Source of the DNA: Pseudomonas sp. Irchel 3A7
GTDB lineage: Bacteria; Pseudomonadota; Gammaproteobacteria; Pseudomonadales; Pseudomonadaceae
Direction: 5' to 3'
Length of the DNA: 64,000 bases
Assembly: GCF_900187565.1 (NCBI RefSeq)
Contig: NZ_FYED01000007.1
Span: forward strand, 248,001 to 312,000
In this document: positions 29,027 to 39,100 of the stretch, one piece after another
Numbering within the stretch: the stretch's first letter is position 1
Layout of the letters: each line of letters starts with the position of its first letter
Made by a program: the position numbers and the translations under genes
The notes under the pieces: generated by a model
Told to the model about the DNA's origin: nothing
Database searches by the model: none
The model's input: only the letters and a program-made list of their open reading frames with translations

Positions 29027-29473
29027 TCAGATGGCTTTACGAAACTGAATGAAACCGGGGCGTTCGGCGATGCGCTCGTAGAGCTGGATCGCTGTGGCGT
29101 TGGTTTCGTGAGTCAGCCAATGCACTTTGCAGCAACCGTCGGCCTTGGCGGTAGCGTAGACGTGTTCGATCAGCAGGCGACCGACGCCGGTGCCACGGGT
29201 TTGCGGTTCTACCAGCAGGTCTTGCAGGTAGCAGGAATTTTCGATGCTCCAGTTCGAGCGATGGTAGATGAAATGCACCATGCCCACCGCTTTGCCGTCA
29301 GCCCAGGCGAGGGCGGCGTGGGTCGGTTCGCTCGGGTCGAGCAGGCGCTGCCAGGTGCTTTGGGTGACGGCTTCGGGCAGTTCGGTGTTGTAGAAGCGCA
29401 GGTAGGCTTGCCACAGCGGCAGCCAGGCGCCGTGGTCGTCGGCGCTGACCGGGCGAATCTCGATCTGACTCAT
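29027..29473 (-). CDS. GNAT acetyltransferase
   Basis: 148-residue GNAT protein with the acetyl-CoA loop as LLVEPQTRGTGVGRLLIEHVY and the C-terminal motif HWLTHETNATAIQLYERI. It is one of the small single-domain N-acetyltransferases; substrate unknown, though polyamines or amino acids are frequent. ATG 29473 is preferred over 29479 because AAGGA then has normal spacing. Middle gene of the PaiB operon. Confidence 0.85.
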   Translation of the reverse strand: MSQIEIRPVSADDHGAWLPLWQAYLRFYNTELPEAVTQSTWQRLLDPSEPTHAALAWADGKAVGMVHFIYHRSNWSIENSCYLQDLLVEPQTRGTGVGRLLIEHVYATAKADGCCKVHWLTHETNATAIQLYERIAERPGFIQFRKAI

Positions 29474-29482
29474 GTTCATTCC

Positions 29483-30106
29483 TTAACGCATCAAGTGGGC
29501 GAGGGCCTGATCGTGCACGTCAGGGCTGGCGGCCAACCCTCCGCGCACACCGGCGATGTCTGCGGTGCTACGGTTCTGGCTGAGCTTGCGCTTGCCCTCC
29601 AGGCGTTCGATCGGCACGGCGAAACCGACGATGGCCTTGAGCATGCCGTCGATGTAATCGGCGGGCGCATCGGCGACTTTCCAGGGCTGGGCACGGCTGC
29701 TCTCATGGCGATCGGTCAGGGTGCTGACGATGTCGAGCAGCCGTCCGCCATCGCTGAATGTTTCGGCGCGGCCATAGGCGTGTACGGCGACGTAGTTCCA
29801 GGTCGGGACGACTTTGCCGTGCTCGGCCTTGCTCGGATAAAAGCCCGGGCTGACGTAGGCATCGGCACCGGAAAAAATCAGCAGGGCTTCGGCGCCGTCG
29901 CGCAGGTCTTTCCACTGCGGATTGGCCTTGGCCAGATGCCCGTACAGCGTGCCGTTCGGGCCCTGTTCACGATGGAGTAGCACGGGTACATGACTGGCCT
30001 GCAAACCGTGTTCGCCGTTGGTTACCAATATGGCGAGGCGGGTGGCCAGGATCAGTTCGTGCAGTTGGGACAACTCATCGATGGCAAAAGCGCGGGGCGT
30101 GTACAT
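29483..30106 (-). CDS. PaiB-like FMN-binding protein
   Basis: 207-residue protein of the PaiB family (split-barrel, FMN-binding negative transcriptional regulator). It shows the family start MYTPRAFAIDELSQLHELI, HVPVLLHRE, PTWNYVAVHAYG and the C-terminal KRKLSQNRS. In Bacillus, PaiA and PaiB work with an acetyltransferase in polyamine and sporulation control; here two acetyltransferases follow, a similar pairing. ATG 30106 is chosen as the family start. It is divergent from a MocR gene across a 92-bp gap. Confidence 0.85.
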   Translation of the reverse strand: MYTPRAFAIDELSQLHELILATRLAILVTNGEHGLQASHVPVLLHREQGPNGTLYGHLAKANPQWKDLRDGAEALLIFSGADAYVSPGFYPSKAEHGKVVPTWNYVAVHAYGRAETFSDGGRLLDIVSTLTDRHESSRAQPWKVADAPADYIDGMLKAIVGFAVPIERLEGKRKLSQNRSTADIAGVRGGLAASPDVHDQALAHLMR

Positions 30107-30148
30107 GGTGAAATTTTCCTTGGCGAATGCCTGCATCCTAGGCATGCT

Positions 30149-30197
30149 ATTGGTCTGTTGTAAGAGCCATTAATGACCAATTTCATAGGTCCATTAA
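30149..30197. promoter_or_regulatory. Candidate MocR operator in the paiB/mocR gap
   Basis: ATTGGTC (30149-30155) and GACCAAT (30175-30181) form an inverted repeat, and CCATTAA occurs twice as a direct repeat (30167-30173 and 30191-30197). The second copy ends one base before the MocR ATG. MocR proteins typically bind direct repeats in the divergent gap next to their own gene. Confidence 0.5.
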
Positions 30198-30198
30198 C

Positions 30199-31749
30199 AT
30201 GAATAGCGAGCCGCTGTCCCTGTCGTTCAACCCGGCCGGCATCGAACTCGATCGCCGCCAGGGTCTGAGCCGTCAGCTCTATCAGGCATTGCGTTTACGG
30301 GTGCTCGACGGACGACTGGCCAGCGGCACGCGTTTGCCGGCCAGCCGGGATCTGGCCGCGGCACTGTCGATTTCGCGCAACAGCGTGGTGCGCGCCTACG
30401 ATCAGCTGTATGCAGAAGGCTTTATCGAGGGGCGGGTCGGTGACGGGACTTATGTCGCGCAGTTGCCGCAAAGCGCGATGCCTGGGAAAAAACTATCCAC
30501 AAAAGTATCCACAGGGTTGTCAACAGGCTTACCCACAGCCTTATCCACAAAATGGCAGGATTTACCTGTAGTTTCATCCAGCAAAGTTATCCACAGCGGT
30601 GCTTTACGACGTGTTGAAAAGAACCATTTACCTGTGCCACCGAGCGGTCCGCCTCGTGCTTTCAGGGTGGGTGTTCCGGCATTCGATCTGTTTCCTTTTG
30701 AGGTGTGGGCCAAGCTGAATGCGGCTTTCTGGCGCAAACCGGATTTACAACAGCTGTGTTATGGCGACCCGGCCGGCGATGCGCGGTTGCGGGGCATGAT
30801 CGCGGCTTATTTGCGCAGTTCCCGCGGCATGCAGTGCACAGCTGAGCAAATTGTGATCACCAGTGGCGCGCAACAGGGAATCAGCCTTTGTGCACAGTTG
30901 CTGGTGGAGCCCGGCGATGGGGTGGCCATTGAAAATCCGGGGTATCGGGCTGCCGGTCATGCCTTCGCGGTGGCCGGGGCGCACCTGCACGGCGTGTCGG
31001 TGGACAGCGAGGGCATCGATTGCGCCGAATTGTCAGCGCTCAATGACTGTCGTCTGGTCTATGTCACACCTTCGCACCAGTACCCGACCGGTGTGGTCAT
31101 GAGCCTGGCGCGCCGCCTTGAATTGCTCGCCTGGGCCGAGCGCACCCAAGGTTGGATCGTCGAGGACGACTACGATGGCGAGTATCGCTACAGCGGCGCG
31201 CCATTGGCGCCGTTGGCGGCACTCGATCGTCAGGGGCGGGTTTTGTACGTCGGGACCTTCGGCAAGGTTGCTTTTCCAGCGTTGCGCCTGGGTTATCTGG
31301 TGCTGCCGCCACCACTGGTGGATGCGTTTTCGCAACGCCGCGCAGTGGACGTACGGCACTCGGAAGTCAGCACTCAAGCGGTGATGGCCGAGTTCATGGC
31401 GGCAGGGCATTTTCAGCGGCACATCCGGCGGATGCGGCGGGCTGCTCTGAGTCGTCGCAACACCCTTCTGGCGGATTGGCCAAAAGATATCCCCGGCTTG
31501 GGCAGTCTGCCGAGTGTGGCAGCCGGGCTGCATTTGACAGTTCCGGTCGAGAGCGTGGCTCGCGAACGTGAGTTGGTGGCGCTAGCCGAGACGGTGGGGG
31601 TTGAGATCAATGCGTTGAGCAGCTATTGGCTACCGGATTCGACCCGGCCAGCAGATGAGCGTGCCGGTCTGGTGTTGGGGTTCGCCGCTGTGCCGGACGC
31701 TGACATTCAGGCGGCATTGGTGCGGTTGCGTTCGGCGTGGGGTCACTAA
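30199..31749 (+). CDS. MocR/PdxR-type regulator (GntR HTH + aminotransferase fold)
   Basis: 516 residues. GntR-type winged HTH (residues 15-90, ASRDLAAALSISRNSVVRAYDQL), an unusually repetitive linker (about 95-150) and a class I aminotransferase domain (about 155-510) with the PLP lysine in YVGTFGKVAFPALRLGY and the Asp of IVEDDYDGEYRY. MocR proteins sense PLP or amino-compound adducts. Divergent from paiB-GNAT-GNAT, which it probably controls. The linker encodes LSTK-VSTG-LSTG-LPTA-LSTK, whose DNA reads as an array of DnaA-box-like 9-mers; see the separate entry. Confidence 0.88.
   Translation: MNSEPLSLSFNPAGIELDRRQGLSRQLYQALRLRVLDGRLASGTRLPASRDLAAALSISRNSVVRAYDQLYAEGFIEGRVGDGTYVAQLPQSAMPGKKLSTKVSTGLSTGLPTALSTKWQDLPVVSSSKVIHSGALRRVEKNHLPVPPSGPPRAFRVGVPAFDLFPFEVWAKLNAAFWRKPDLQQLCYGDPAGDARLRGMIAAYLRSSRGMQCTAEQIVITSGAQQGISLCAQLLVEPGDGVAIENPGYRAAGHAFAVAGAHLHGVSVDSEGIDCAELSALNDCRLVYVTPSHQYPTGVVMSLARRLELLAWAERTQGWIVEDDYDGEYRYSGAPLAPLAALDRQGRVLYVGTFGKVAFPALRLGYLVLPPPLVDAFSQRRAVDVRHSEVSTQAVMAEFMAAGHFQRHIRRMRRAALSRRNTLLADWPKDIPGLGSLPSVAAGLHLTVPVESVARERELVALAETVGVEINALSSYWLPDSTRPADERAGLVLGFAAVPDADIQAALVRLRSAWGH
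30493..30595 (+). repeat. 12-bp-period array of DnaA-box-like 9-mers inside the MocR gene
   Basis: Five 9-mers in the same direction begin at 30493, 30505, 30517, 30529 and 30541, exactly 12 bp apart: CTATCCACA, GTATCCACA, TTGTCAACA, TTACCCACA, TTATCCACA. A sixth, TTATCCACA, lies at 30587-30595. The canonical box is TTATCCACA (TTATNCACA). The period equals four codons and encodes a tetrapeptide repeat in the interdomain linker. Confidence 0.75.
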
Positions 31750-31760
31750 AGCGTAACTCC

Positions 31761-31856
31761 TGTGGGAGCGAGCCTGCTCGCGAAGACGGTATTCCAACCA
31801 CAGCAGATTTGGCGGCGGATGTACCGACCCTTTCGCGAGCGGGCTCGCTCCCACAG
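31761..31856. repeat. REP doublet (REPIN)
   Basis: Inverted REP pair; the right arm reads GAGCGGGCTCGC, one base from the common form. It separates the convergent MocR and polyamine-binding genes. Confidence 0.9.
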
Positions 31857-31887
31857 GTCATGGTCGTCAGTGCAACAGTGCTTGTTA

Positions 31888-32988
31888 TCAAGTCCCGGAC
31901 TTGATCTTGGTCCAGGCCCGGGTCCGCGCACGCTCGGCATCGCGCGGCAGCGGTTGCAGGGTGTAGAGCGTGCTCATCGTCGTTTCGGTCGGGTACAGGT
32001 TCGGGTTATTGCGGATTGCCGGGTCGACCAACTCTGTGGCGTCCTTGTTCGGGTTCGGGTAGCCGACAAAGTCGCTGACTGGGGCGATCACCTGAGGTTG
32101 CAGCAAATAGTTGATGAAGGTGTAGGCGTCCTCTGTGTTTTTCGCACCTTTCGGAATGGCCAGCATGTCGAACCAGATCGGCGCGCCTTCCTTGGGCAGG
32201 CGCATGTCGACAATCACGCCGTTCTTGGCTTCCTTGGCGCGATTGGCGGCCTGGGAGAAGCTGCCGGAATAACCGACTGCGACGCAAATGTCGCCGTTGG
32301 CGATGTCGGCCATGTATTTGGAGGAATGGAAGTAGGTGACGTACGGACGGATTTTCATCAACAGCGCTTCTGCCTTGTCGTAGTCCGCAGGTTTTTTGCT
32401 GTTGGGGTCCAGGCCCAGGTGTTGCAGGGCCAGGGGCAGGATCTCCGATGGCGAATCGAGCAGGGCGACGCCGCACTGTTTGAGCTTGCTGATGTTCTCT
32501 TCCTTGAAGATCAGGTCCCAGCTGTCCACTGGTGCGTCGGCGCCCAATGCGGCTTTGACCTTGTCCGGATTGAAGCCGATCAGGATGGTGCCGTACATGT
32601 AGGGCACGGCGAATTGGTTGCCAGGGTCATTGGCCTCGATCAGTTTCATCAGCTTGGGATCGAGGTGGTTCCAGTTCGGCAACTTGCTGCGGTCCAGCGG
32701 TTGGAACACACCGGCTTCAATTTGCTTGGCGAGGAACACGTTGGATGGCACCACCACGTCGTAGCCGGAGTTGCCAGTCAGCAATTTGGCTTCAAGGGCC
32801 TCGTTGGTGTCGAAGATATCGTAGACCAGTTTGGTCTGGGTGTTCTGCGCCTTGAAGTCTTCCAGGGCCTTGGGGGTGATGTAGTCGAACCAGTTGTAGA
32901 CGCGCAACGTTCGCTCTTGGGCATGCACAGCGCCGCTGAGTACCGTGGCGCATAACGCTGGCGCGATAAAACGCTTGAGTCTGTTCAT
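31888..32988 (-). CDS. Polyamine ABC transporter substrate-binding protein (PotF/SpuD-like)
   Basis: 366-residue periplasmic protein with signal peptide (about residues 1-23, ending VHA), then [20 protein letters not shown], the classic start of mature PotD/PotF proteins, and [14 protein letters not shown] and [16 protein letters not shown]. It captures putrescine or a related polyamine. No cognate ATPase or permease is adjacent; it may feed a transporter encoded elsewhere. It begins 5 bp after the acetylpolyamine amidohydrolase-like gene, so import and deacetylation are likely coordinated. Confidence 0.9.
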   Translation of the reverse strand: MNRLKRFIAPALCATVLSGAVHAQERTLRVYNWFDYITPKALEDFKAQNTQTKLVYDIFDTNEALEAKLLTGNSGYDVVVPSNVFLAKQIEAGVFQPLDRSKLPNWNHLDPKLMKLIEANDPGNQFAVPYMYGTILIGFNPDKVKAALGADAPVDSWDLIFKEENISKLKQCGVALLDSPSEILPLALQHLGLDPNSKKPADYDKAEALLMKIRPYVTYFHSSKYMADIANGDICVAVGYSGSFSQAANRAKEAKNGVIVDMRLPKEGAPIWFDMLAIPKGAKNTEDAYTFINYLLQPQVIAPVSDFVGYPNPNKDATELVDPAIRNNPNLYPTETTMSTLYTLQPLPRDAERARTRAWTKIKSGT

Positions 32989-32993
32989 TGTTG

Positions 32994-34031
32994 TTATTTC
33001 CCCTGGGCGCTTTCAAAACCTTCGAGAACGTTCACGGCATTGATGCCGATTTCCTCAACGGCGTAGCCACCTTCCATCACGAACAGCGTTGGTTTGCCAA
33101 GACCGGCAATGCGCTTGCCCATGGCCAGGTAATCCGGGCTATCGAGCTTGAATTGCGAGATCGGATCATCCTTGAAGGTGTCGACGCCCAGGGACACGAC
33201 GATGATGTCGGCACCGTAGTTTTCGATCTCTTTGCAGGCCTGCTCCAGCGCCGCGCTCCAGATGTCCCAGCCCGAACCTGCGGCCAGCGGGTAGTTGAAG
33301 TTGAAACCCTCGCCGGGACCTTCGCCCAACTCATCTTCATAGCCGAGGAAGAATGGGAACTCGGCTTCCGGGTGGCCGTGGATCGAGGTGAACAAGACGT
33401 CACTGCGCTCGTAGAAAATCGACTGGGTGCCGTTGCCGTGGTGGTAGTCGACATCGAGGATCGCGACCTTTTTGTGGCCCTGATCGAGGAACGCCTGAGC
33501 GGCGATGGCGGCGTTGTTGAGGTAGCAATAACCCCCCATCAAATCGCCGGCGGCGTGGTGTCCCGGTGGACGGCACAGGGCGAAGGCGCTGTGGGCGCCG
33601 CGCTGGATTTGCGCTTGAGCGGTGAGCGCCACTTGCGCCGCGCTGTATGCTGCTTGCCAGGTGCCGGCGGTGATGGGGGCGCCGCCGTCGAAGCTGTAGT
33701 AACCGAGTTCGCCGTGCAGGCTGGCGGGCTTGATACGGCGCAAGGTACGGGCCGGCCACGTGTAGGGCAGCAAGTCGCCGTCGGTGTTGAACTCGGTCCA
33801 ACGGGCCCAGGCGCCTTTGAAGAAGTCGAGGTAGTCGCGGCTGTGGATGCGCGCGATCGGTTCGAGGCCAAAATCCTTCGGTCCTTCTACCGGACCGAGG
33901 TTCTGGTTTTGCACCCGTGCCAATACATGGTCGGCACGTGAAGGCATCTCGAAGCAGGGCTTGAGTTGCCCGTCGATCAATTCACAACGGCCGTGGTGCA
34001 GGTGGTGATCGTCCGAGTAGATCGTCAGCAT
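32994..34031 (-). CDS. Histone-deacetylase-family acetylpolyamine amidohydrolase
   Basis: 345-residue zinc hydrolase of the HDAC superfamily. The catalytic His-His in [11 protein letters not shown], metal ligands in [12 protein letters not shown] and [11 protein letters not shown], and the tyrosine of [10 protein letters not shown] are all visible. Sequence and length fit acetylpolyamine amidohydrolases of Pseudomonas, which free polyamines from N-acetyl forms. ATG 34031 follows GGAGAACAAGAA; the longer open frame upstream is non-coding. With the downstream polyamine-binding gene it forms an operon, possibly under the AraC regulator located just upstream. Confidence 0.9.
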   Translation of the reverse strand: MLTIYSDDHHLHHGRCELIDGQLKPCFEMPSRADHVLARVQNQNLGPVEGPKDFGLEPIARIHSRDYLDFFKGAWARWTEFNTDGDLLPYTWPARTLRRIKPASLHGELGYYSFDGGAPITAGTWQAAYSAAQVALTAQAQIQRGAHSAFALCRPPGHHAAGDLMGGYCYLNNAAIAAQAFLDQGHKKVAILDVDYHHGNGTQSIFYERSDVLFTSIHGHPEAEFPFFLGYEDELGEGPGEGFNFNYPLAAGSGWDIWSAALEQACKEIENYGADIIVVSLGVDTFKDDPISQFKLDSPDYLAMGKRIAGLGKPTLFVMEGGYAVEEIGINAVNVLEGFESAQGK

Positions 34032-34199
34032 TTCTTGTTCTCCGCAGGCTGATTCGGTTGAACACAGTCTTGCGGCGCAGACGGTTTTGGAGAACGGCAG
34101 GAAAGGCCAAAAGGGGATTAATGTGGCCAAAACATTTGACCGAAATTCGCCCCTTGTTGGCACGGCTGAACACCCGAACCGGGCATGGAATGCACAACC

Positions 34200-34289
34200 T
34201 GTGGGAGCGAGCCTGCTCGCGAAAGCGGTGCATCAGTCGCCTAGGAGGTTGGATTATCCGACGCCTTCGCGAGCAGGCTCGCTCCCACA
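34200..34289. repeat. REP doublet (REPIN)
   Basis: Inverted REP pair in the 265-bp gap between two leftward genes, so it lies between the AraC gene's end and the amidohydrolase promoter. Confidence 0.9.
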
Positions 34290-34296
34290 TGAATGA

Positions 34297-35292
34297 TCAG
34301 TGAGGGCGGAACTGGCTGGGCGCCACACCACTCCAGCGCACAAACGCATGACGGAAACTCGCGGTTTCGCTGAAGCCCAACGCCTCGGCAATCCGGTAGA
34401 TCGGCAGTTGATCCTCGCAAAGCATTTGCTTGGCCTGTTCGAAACGCAATTCGTCGAGCAACTCCTGATAACTGCAGCCCAGATCCTTGAGGTGCCGGCG
34501 CAAGGTTCGCGCGGAACAGTTCATCTGTTCGGCCAGGCCTTCAAGCCCCGGTGCCGCATTCAATTGCGCCCTGAGCAGCTGGCGAATCCGCCCCAGCCAC
34601 GCCTGGCGCCCGGTGAACTCGGTGTTCTGCTTGCGGCAGCGTTCAGCCATGGCCTGATGGGTGATGACATCCGCCAGTGGCAAGGGTTGGTCTAGCCACT
34701 GCTGGTCGAAGGCAAAGGCGTTGTCCCGCGCACCGAAGTGCAGCGGGCAATCAAAGTGCTCGGCGTAAGTCGATTCATAATCGGGTGCGGCATGTTCAAA
34801 GCGTGCGGCCAGCAGCGGCAGCGGGTGACCGAGCAAGTCGTCGCAGATGACTTTCAGCGAGACCAGGCAGAACTCGGCATTGAACACCGCCAGCGCCGGG
34901 TTCTCCCGGTAATCGGCGGCGACGAACCAGACGCGCTCGCCGTCGTCTTCCAGACTCAGTTCGAACAGTGTTCCCAGGAGTGCCGGATAACGCATCGCCA
35001 AACGTAATGCGTCACCGAAGGTGGCACTGGTGAGCAATGCGTAACCGAGCATGCCGTAGGACGAAACGTGCATGCGCCGCCCCAGCTCCAGGCCGATGTC
35101 GCGTTTGAGGGCAACGGCGTTGGCGCAGACCTGCATCTCCTGATTGGTCGTGATGCGCGTGTCGGCCCGGCTGAGGTCTGCCGCACTGATGCCACTGCCG
35201 GCCAGCAGCGCTTCGCTCGACAGGCCCTCGGCCTTGAAGGTGCTGAGGATCAGGGAGACGGCGTTGAGGGTGGTGAGGTGGGAGTGGAGCAT
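34297..35292 (-). CDS. AraC-family regulator (Arabinose_bd N-terminal domain type)
   Basis: 331 residues. The N-terminal ligand domain (residues 20-205; ELGRRMHVSSYGMLGYALLTS) is of the type seen in OruR/ArgR-like and GliR-like AraC proteins. The C-terminal double HTH (230-331) reads LAEQMNCSARTLRRHLKDLG and IAEALGFSETASFRHAFVRWSG. Being just upstream of the amidohydrolase and polyamine-binding genes, in the same direction, it is a candidate regulator of polyamine use. That is inference from position only. Confidence 0.85.
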   Translation of the reverse strand: MLHSHLTTLNAVSLILSTFKAEGLSSEALLAGSGISAADLSRADTRITTNQEMQVCANAVALKRDIGLELGRRMHVSSYGMLGYALLTSATFGDALRLAMRYPALLGTLFELSLEDDGERVWFVAADYRENPALAVFNAEFCLVSLKVICDDLLGHPLPLLAARFEHAAPDYESTYAEHFDCPLHFGARDNAFAFDQQWLDQPLPLADVITHQAMAERCRKQNTEFTGRQAWLGRIRQLLRAQLNAAPGLEGLAEQMNCSARTLRRHLKDLGCSYQELLDELRFEQAKQMLCEDQLPIYRIAEALGFSETASFRHAFVRWSGVAPSQFRPH

Positions 35293-35584
35293 GTAAGCAT
35301 CCGGTTACTGAATATACGCAACGAAAGGCAAGTTTTGTGCCGGGTTGAAATAGCACAGTATTCAAGATGTGGCTGCTCGCCATTTAAATTTATAGATATT
35401 TAGCGAGTTTGCCCACTGTCATTAATATCAGTTTAGATGGGTGGAATTAGTATTTCGTCGGATTTTTTTAGAGTGGTTAAATAATAGTTTATTTGCGGCT
35501 TTAAATTTGACCCTGCGTTAACTGTGAGCTAGGTTTTCGATCGTTACATATCAGGTTGTTCATTAATTTTAAAAGGTGAACGAA

Positions 35585-36004
35585 ATGAAGATGAAGGATA
35601 TTAAAAAATGGCTGAGCAATAAATCCGCGCATGCGCCAAAAGAAGTTGGAGAGGCTACGGTAGAAGTGGATGGCGTGAGTAAAATCTATCCGGCGCAATC
35701 TTTAAATTTGAATAATGGTGCTGTTCAAGTGATCTTTGGTTCACAAGATGGAAACCATGTAAAAGAGGGATTCCTCATAAGAATTGACGAGAAGGATCTC
35801 GGGAAGGAAATTGTTTTACCACACCCCTATGCGTTGGTTCTCTGCATCCATGACTCTCAAGTATATGATCCGAAAAGCGGAGCACTAACGGTCTATTTTG
35901 ATGACTCCCCGGTCACCGGGAAATTTCATATTAAGGTGCGAGATGGAGCGCCGGTCTCCGAGCTAAAGAACGGAGAATTCTGTATTTCTCCGATAAAAAC
36001 TTAA
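35585..36004 (+). CDS. Hypothetical protein, low GC, beside a toxin-like gene
   Basis: 139-residue protein I do not recognise. AAGGTG precedes ATG 35585. The N-terminus is Lys-rich (MKMKDIKKWLSNKSAHAPKE), the rest is probably beta (VQVIFGSQDG, LTVYFDDSPVTGKFHIKV). No signal peptide or membrane segment. GC content is far below that of the window and the 290 bp before it are also AT-rich, which points to acquired DNA. It converges with the giant toxin-like gene. An immunity or accessory role is conceivable but nothing in its sequence shows it. Confidence 0.65.
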   Translation: MKMKDIKKWLSNKSAHAPKEVGEATVEVDGVSKIYPAQSLNLNNGAVQVIFGSQDGNHVKEGFLIRIDEKDLGKEIVLPHPYALVLCIHDSQVYDPKSGALTVYFDDSPVTGKFHIKVRDGAPVSELKNGEFCISPIKT

Positions 36005-36033
36005 AGCCAGCCGTTCTGGCGGGATGGGCGATT

Positions 36034-36123
36034 CCAGGAGTCGGCTTGCTGGCGAAGTTCGATAACGCAGTGTAACTAGTACACTGCGTTGACTTGATCT
36101 CCGGCAAGTCGGCTCCTGCGGAG
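36034..36123. repeat. REP-like inverted pair with an inner palindrome
   Basis: Arms AGGAGTCGGCTTGCTGGCG and CCGGCAAGTCGGCTCCTG are a different REP class from the rest. Between them AACGCAGTGTA-ACTAG-TACACTGCGTT (36064-36090) is a perfect 11-bp stem that could stop transcription of the two genes converging here, though it lacks a T run. Confidence 0.75.
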
Positions 36124-36157
36124 TTTTGAGCGTTCTCGACGGCAAGGGCGCTGGATG

Positions 36158-39100
36158 TCAGCAGACTTCACAACTTTTGTTTTCTGTACCCGCATTGAAA
36201 AACAACTGCGTAGCCTGCTCCAGACCAATCATGCTGCGGTAATAGGCCAGACGTTGTGAACTGTTGAGCCCTTCAGGGGTGTCGGCGCTCATACCCAGGC
36301 TTTGCTCTTTTGGGGTTTTCAAACGTGCGTAGAGAAAGGCTTTGGCAGGCACCCACGAAGTGGAATACAGAAAATGCGCATACCAGAGGATCTCGCGGCT
36401 TTTCTTGTCACTGATGGTGTATTCGTCCAGATACTGGATCTTGCCACCTTTAAGGCGCCGTCGATCGACGGTTTTGGTGATGCTTATTTCTTGCTTGTTT
36501 TTTAACCATTCAATGCCCGCCAGGGTGGGTGCTTGCTGTTTGGTCAACTTCAGCATGTTGCTGGTGGCTTGTTGATAGAGATCCTGTGCGGCGTCGGTGA
36601 GTGATTTATTCACTTGGGCGGCCGAACTTGCGCTGCTGTTCTCGGTGCCATTGCTCTCGGTGGCATTGCTGTCGGTCAGCGCTTGCTCGATTTTTTTGCT
36701 GGCCCGTTCCAGTTGAGTCGCGTGCTGGTGAAACAGGAACTCCACACCGCCAGGTGAACGCCCTGGCTGTTTCAGTAATTCGGTCATGCGCGTCTTGAAC
36801 GCTGGCAGCTCGTCAAGCAAGGCCTGGCCTTCACTGATGCTGGGTTGCAGATCCGCAATGGCGTTGCTGGCCGCCGCGATTTCCACGTGCTCAACCCAGG
36901 TGTCCGAGTTTTTGCGGTGGAACGTTGCGATGACCTTTGCGGTGAGTGGGGAGGTGATATCCACCAGGTCAGTCTCCAAACCCTGCGCGGTGAGACGTGG
37001 TTGCCCGATGAGAACGCCGTGATAACGCGTCTTGATAAATACCTTCTTTGGCCTTGGCTTAAACAGAGGCGCGGAGGGTAGAGCGCGTATCGCATCTCTT
37101 TCTTCGATTACCAGCACCAGATTGCGCGCGGCGCGGTCTTTGAACTCATCGAGCTGGTGGCGCAGGCTTTTCAGCGGCTCTTCAAGGACATCCTTGGAAT
37201 ACATCGTCTGGAAATCCTGCAGGCGTTCGTCAATGATGTTGAATTGTTCAATCAGGTTGTTGAGGGTGTCGATTCGTTCGTCGAGGCGGGCCACACTGCG
37301 TTCATCCAATGTTTCTCGCAAGACTTGAACGGCCATGTCGGCCTTATCGACGATGTTGTCCAGGGTGGACCAGGCGTCGGCCATCGTGGCGAGCGTAGTT
37401 TTGGGCAGGCATAGATTGCGCGCCAGTGTCACCTGGAGCGCCTTGAGATCATCGGCTTTATATACGGGTAGATGCTGGAGGGTCTGCTGGCTCAAGTGTA
37501 GCCCTTCTTTTCCAAAACCCTTGAGTTCCCTGACCCGCGACTGGATATTGTCCAGGCGCGCAATCATGTCTTGGGACATCACACACATTTGCCTCGCGTC
37601 TTCGATATGACGCTCTTGTGGGTTTTCGGCCTGACGATTGATGTGATCCAGGACAGTTCGCATTTTGGGGGTGAAGGTGGTGAGCCTTTCTCGAATGCCG
37701 GCATGAATGAGTTCGAGCTGAGCGTTCAGGTAGCTCAGCGACTTCTGTTGATAGTCCGCCGTTGGTGAAAAGACATGTAAAGTCTTGAGATTTTTCAGCG
37801 CTGTTGCGTAGTCCTCTTGCTGGGATTCCAGCTTCTGCAGGTAGAGCAGACGCTTGGCTTGAGCGGTCTCGGTGTCGGCATCGATCATTGCTTGGCGGGC
37901 CTGTTGCAGCTCTTTTTGCGCGGCTGCTTTGCCGCTTTCGAATGCAGCCAGTTTTGTACGCAGATCCTGAGCTTTTGTGGTGGCTTGAGCCTGAGCTGTC
38001 CTGGAATGGCTTTTCACCCCTCCGCCTCGCAGACGCAGACGGGGATCGATAAACCATTCACCCTTCGTATTGTTGATCAGGGCCGGGCCTGAGCGTGTGG
38101 GTTGTGTGGAGTCAATGATCGTGACGTTACCGTCTTCATCCGCCGAGACCTCGTACCAGTTCTCCCCCACGGGGGCATACCATTTCTTGTTGGCACTGTA
38201 GAGATGCCGATGGACGTCTGCCTCGGCATGAGCAGTACCGATACTTGCAGGTCGGGTAATTTTGAAGCGGTCCAGAACCTTAGCCAATGTAATGGGCGTT
38301 CGATTTACCGCTCCATTGATGTTCAGGGTTTGCTGAGGGCTGGGTGTCTCATGGGAGGCGCTACTGGTCAGTTGTTTAACACTGGTTTTTTCTACCACGG
38401 GTGCCTTGGTTAAGGTGGGTTTAACTGCTGGCTCGTTCTTCGCCTGGTGTTTGCCTGAAGTGTCCTGAGTGGCGATATGCAACGTGATCGCCATCCCGAG
38501 ATTGAGCAATAGATCAGCGAGGGCTGCCCATTGCGCCTGATTGTCGTTTTGTTCTTTCGCGTCATGCAGTTCTTGAAGCTGGTCCATGATCTGCCAGATC
38601 CAGGCCCCCATACCGATGGTTCGCCCCAAAAAGGGCAGGACTGCGTTGAACAACATCCAGCCGGCCCGCTTGAAACTGGCCCACCGGCTTTCGGTGTTTG
38701 ATACCGATTGACGATCGGCGAGCTCAACCAGGGCATTTGCGTTTGCCTTGAACAGGGCCGCGCACAGATCGCCCTCCATGGCCTTTCCTCCCAGGGCTAT
38801 TGGCCCGGTCATTGCCACGAGTTTGATGGGATCCGCCAGAAACTCGACAACAGCCCAGGGTGATGGCAGAGAACCTGGGAAAACGTAATTGGTATAGTCG
38901 CTGCGACTGTCGTCCGGCAGCCACGCCAGCACCGATTCGCGCAGGCTGACGGATTGCTGAATGGCGTAAAACAAGTTGAATAGAGAAGGGTATTGGGTCA
39001 ATGGTTGATCCAGCATTGGCCGATACAGCAGGCATGGGCCGGCCGTCGTGTCCTGGGGGCCAATCACGAACATGTTGGCGACTTCGTCTTCGGCGCCACC

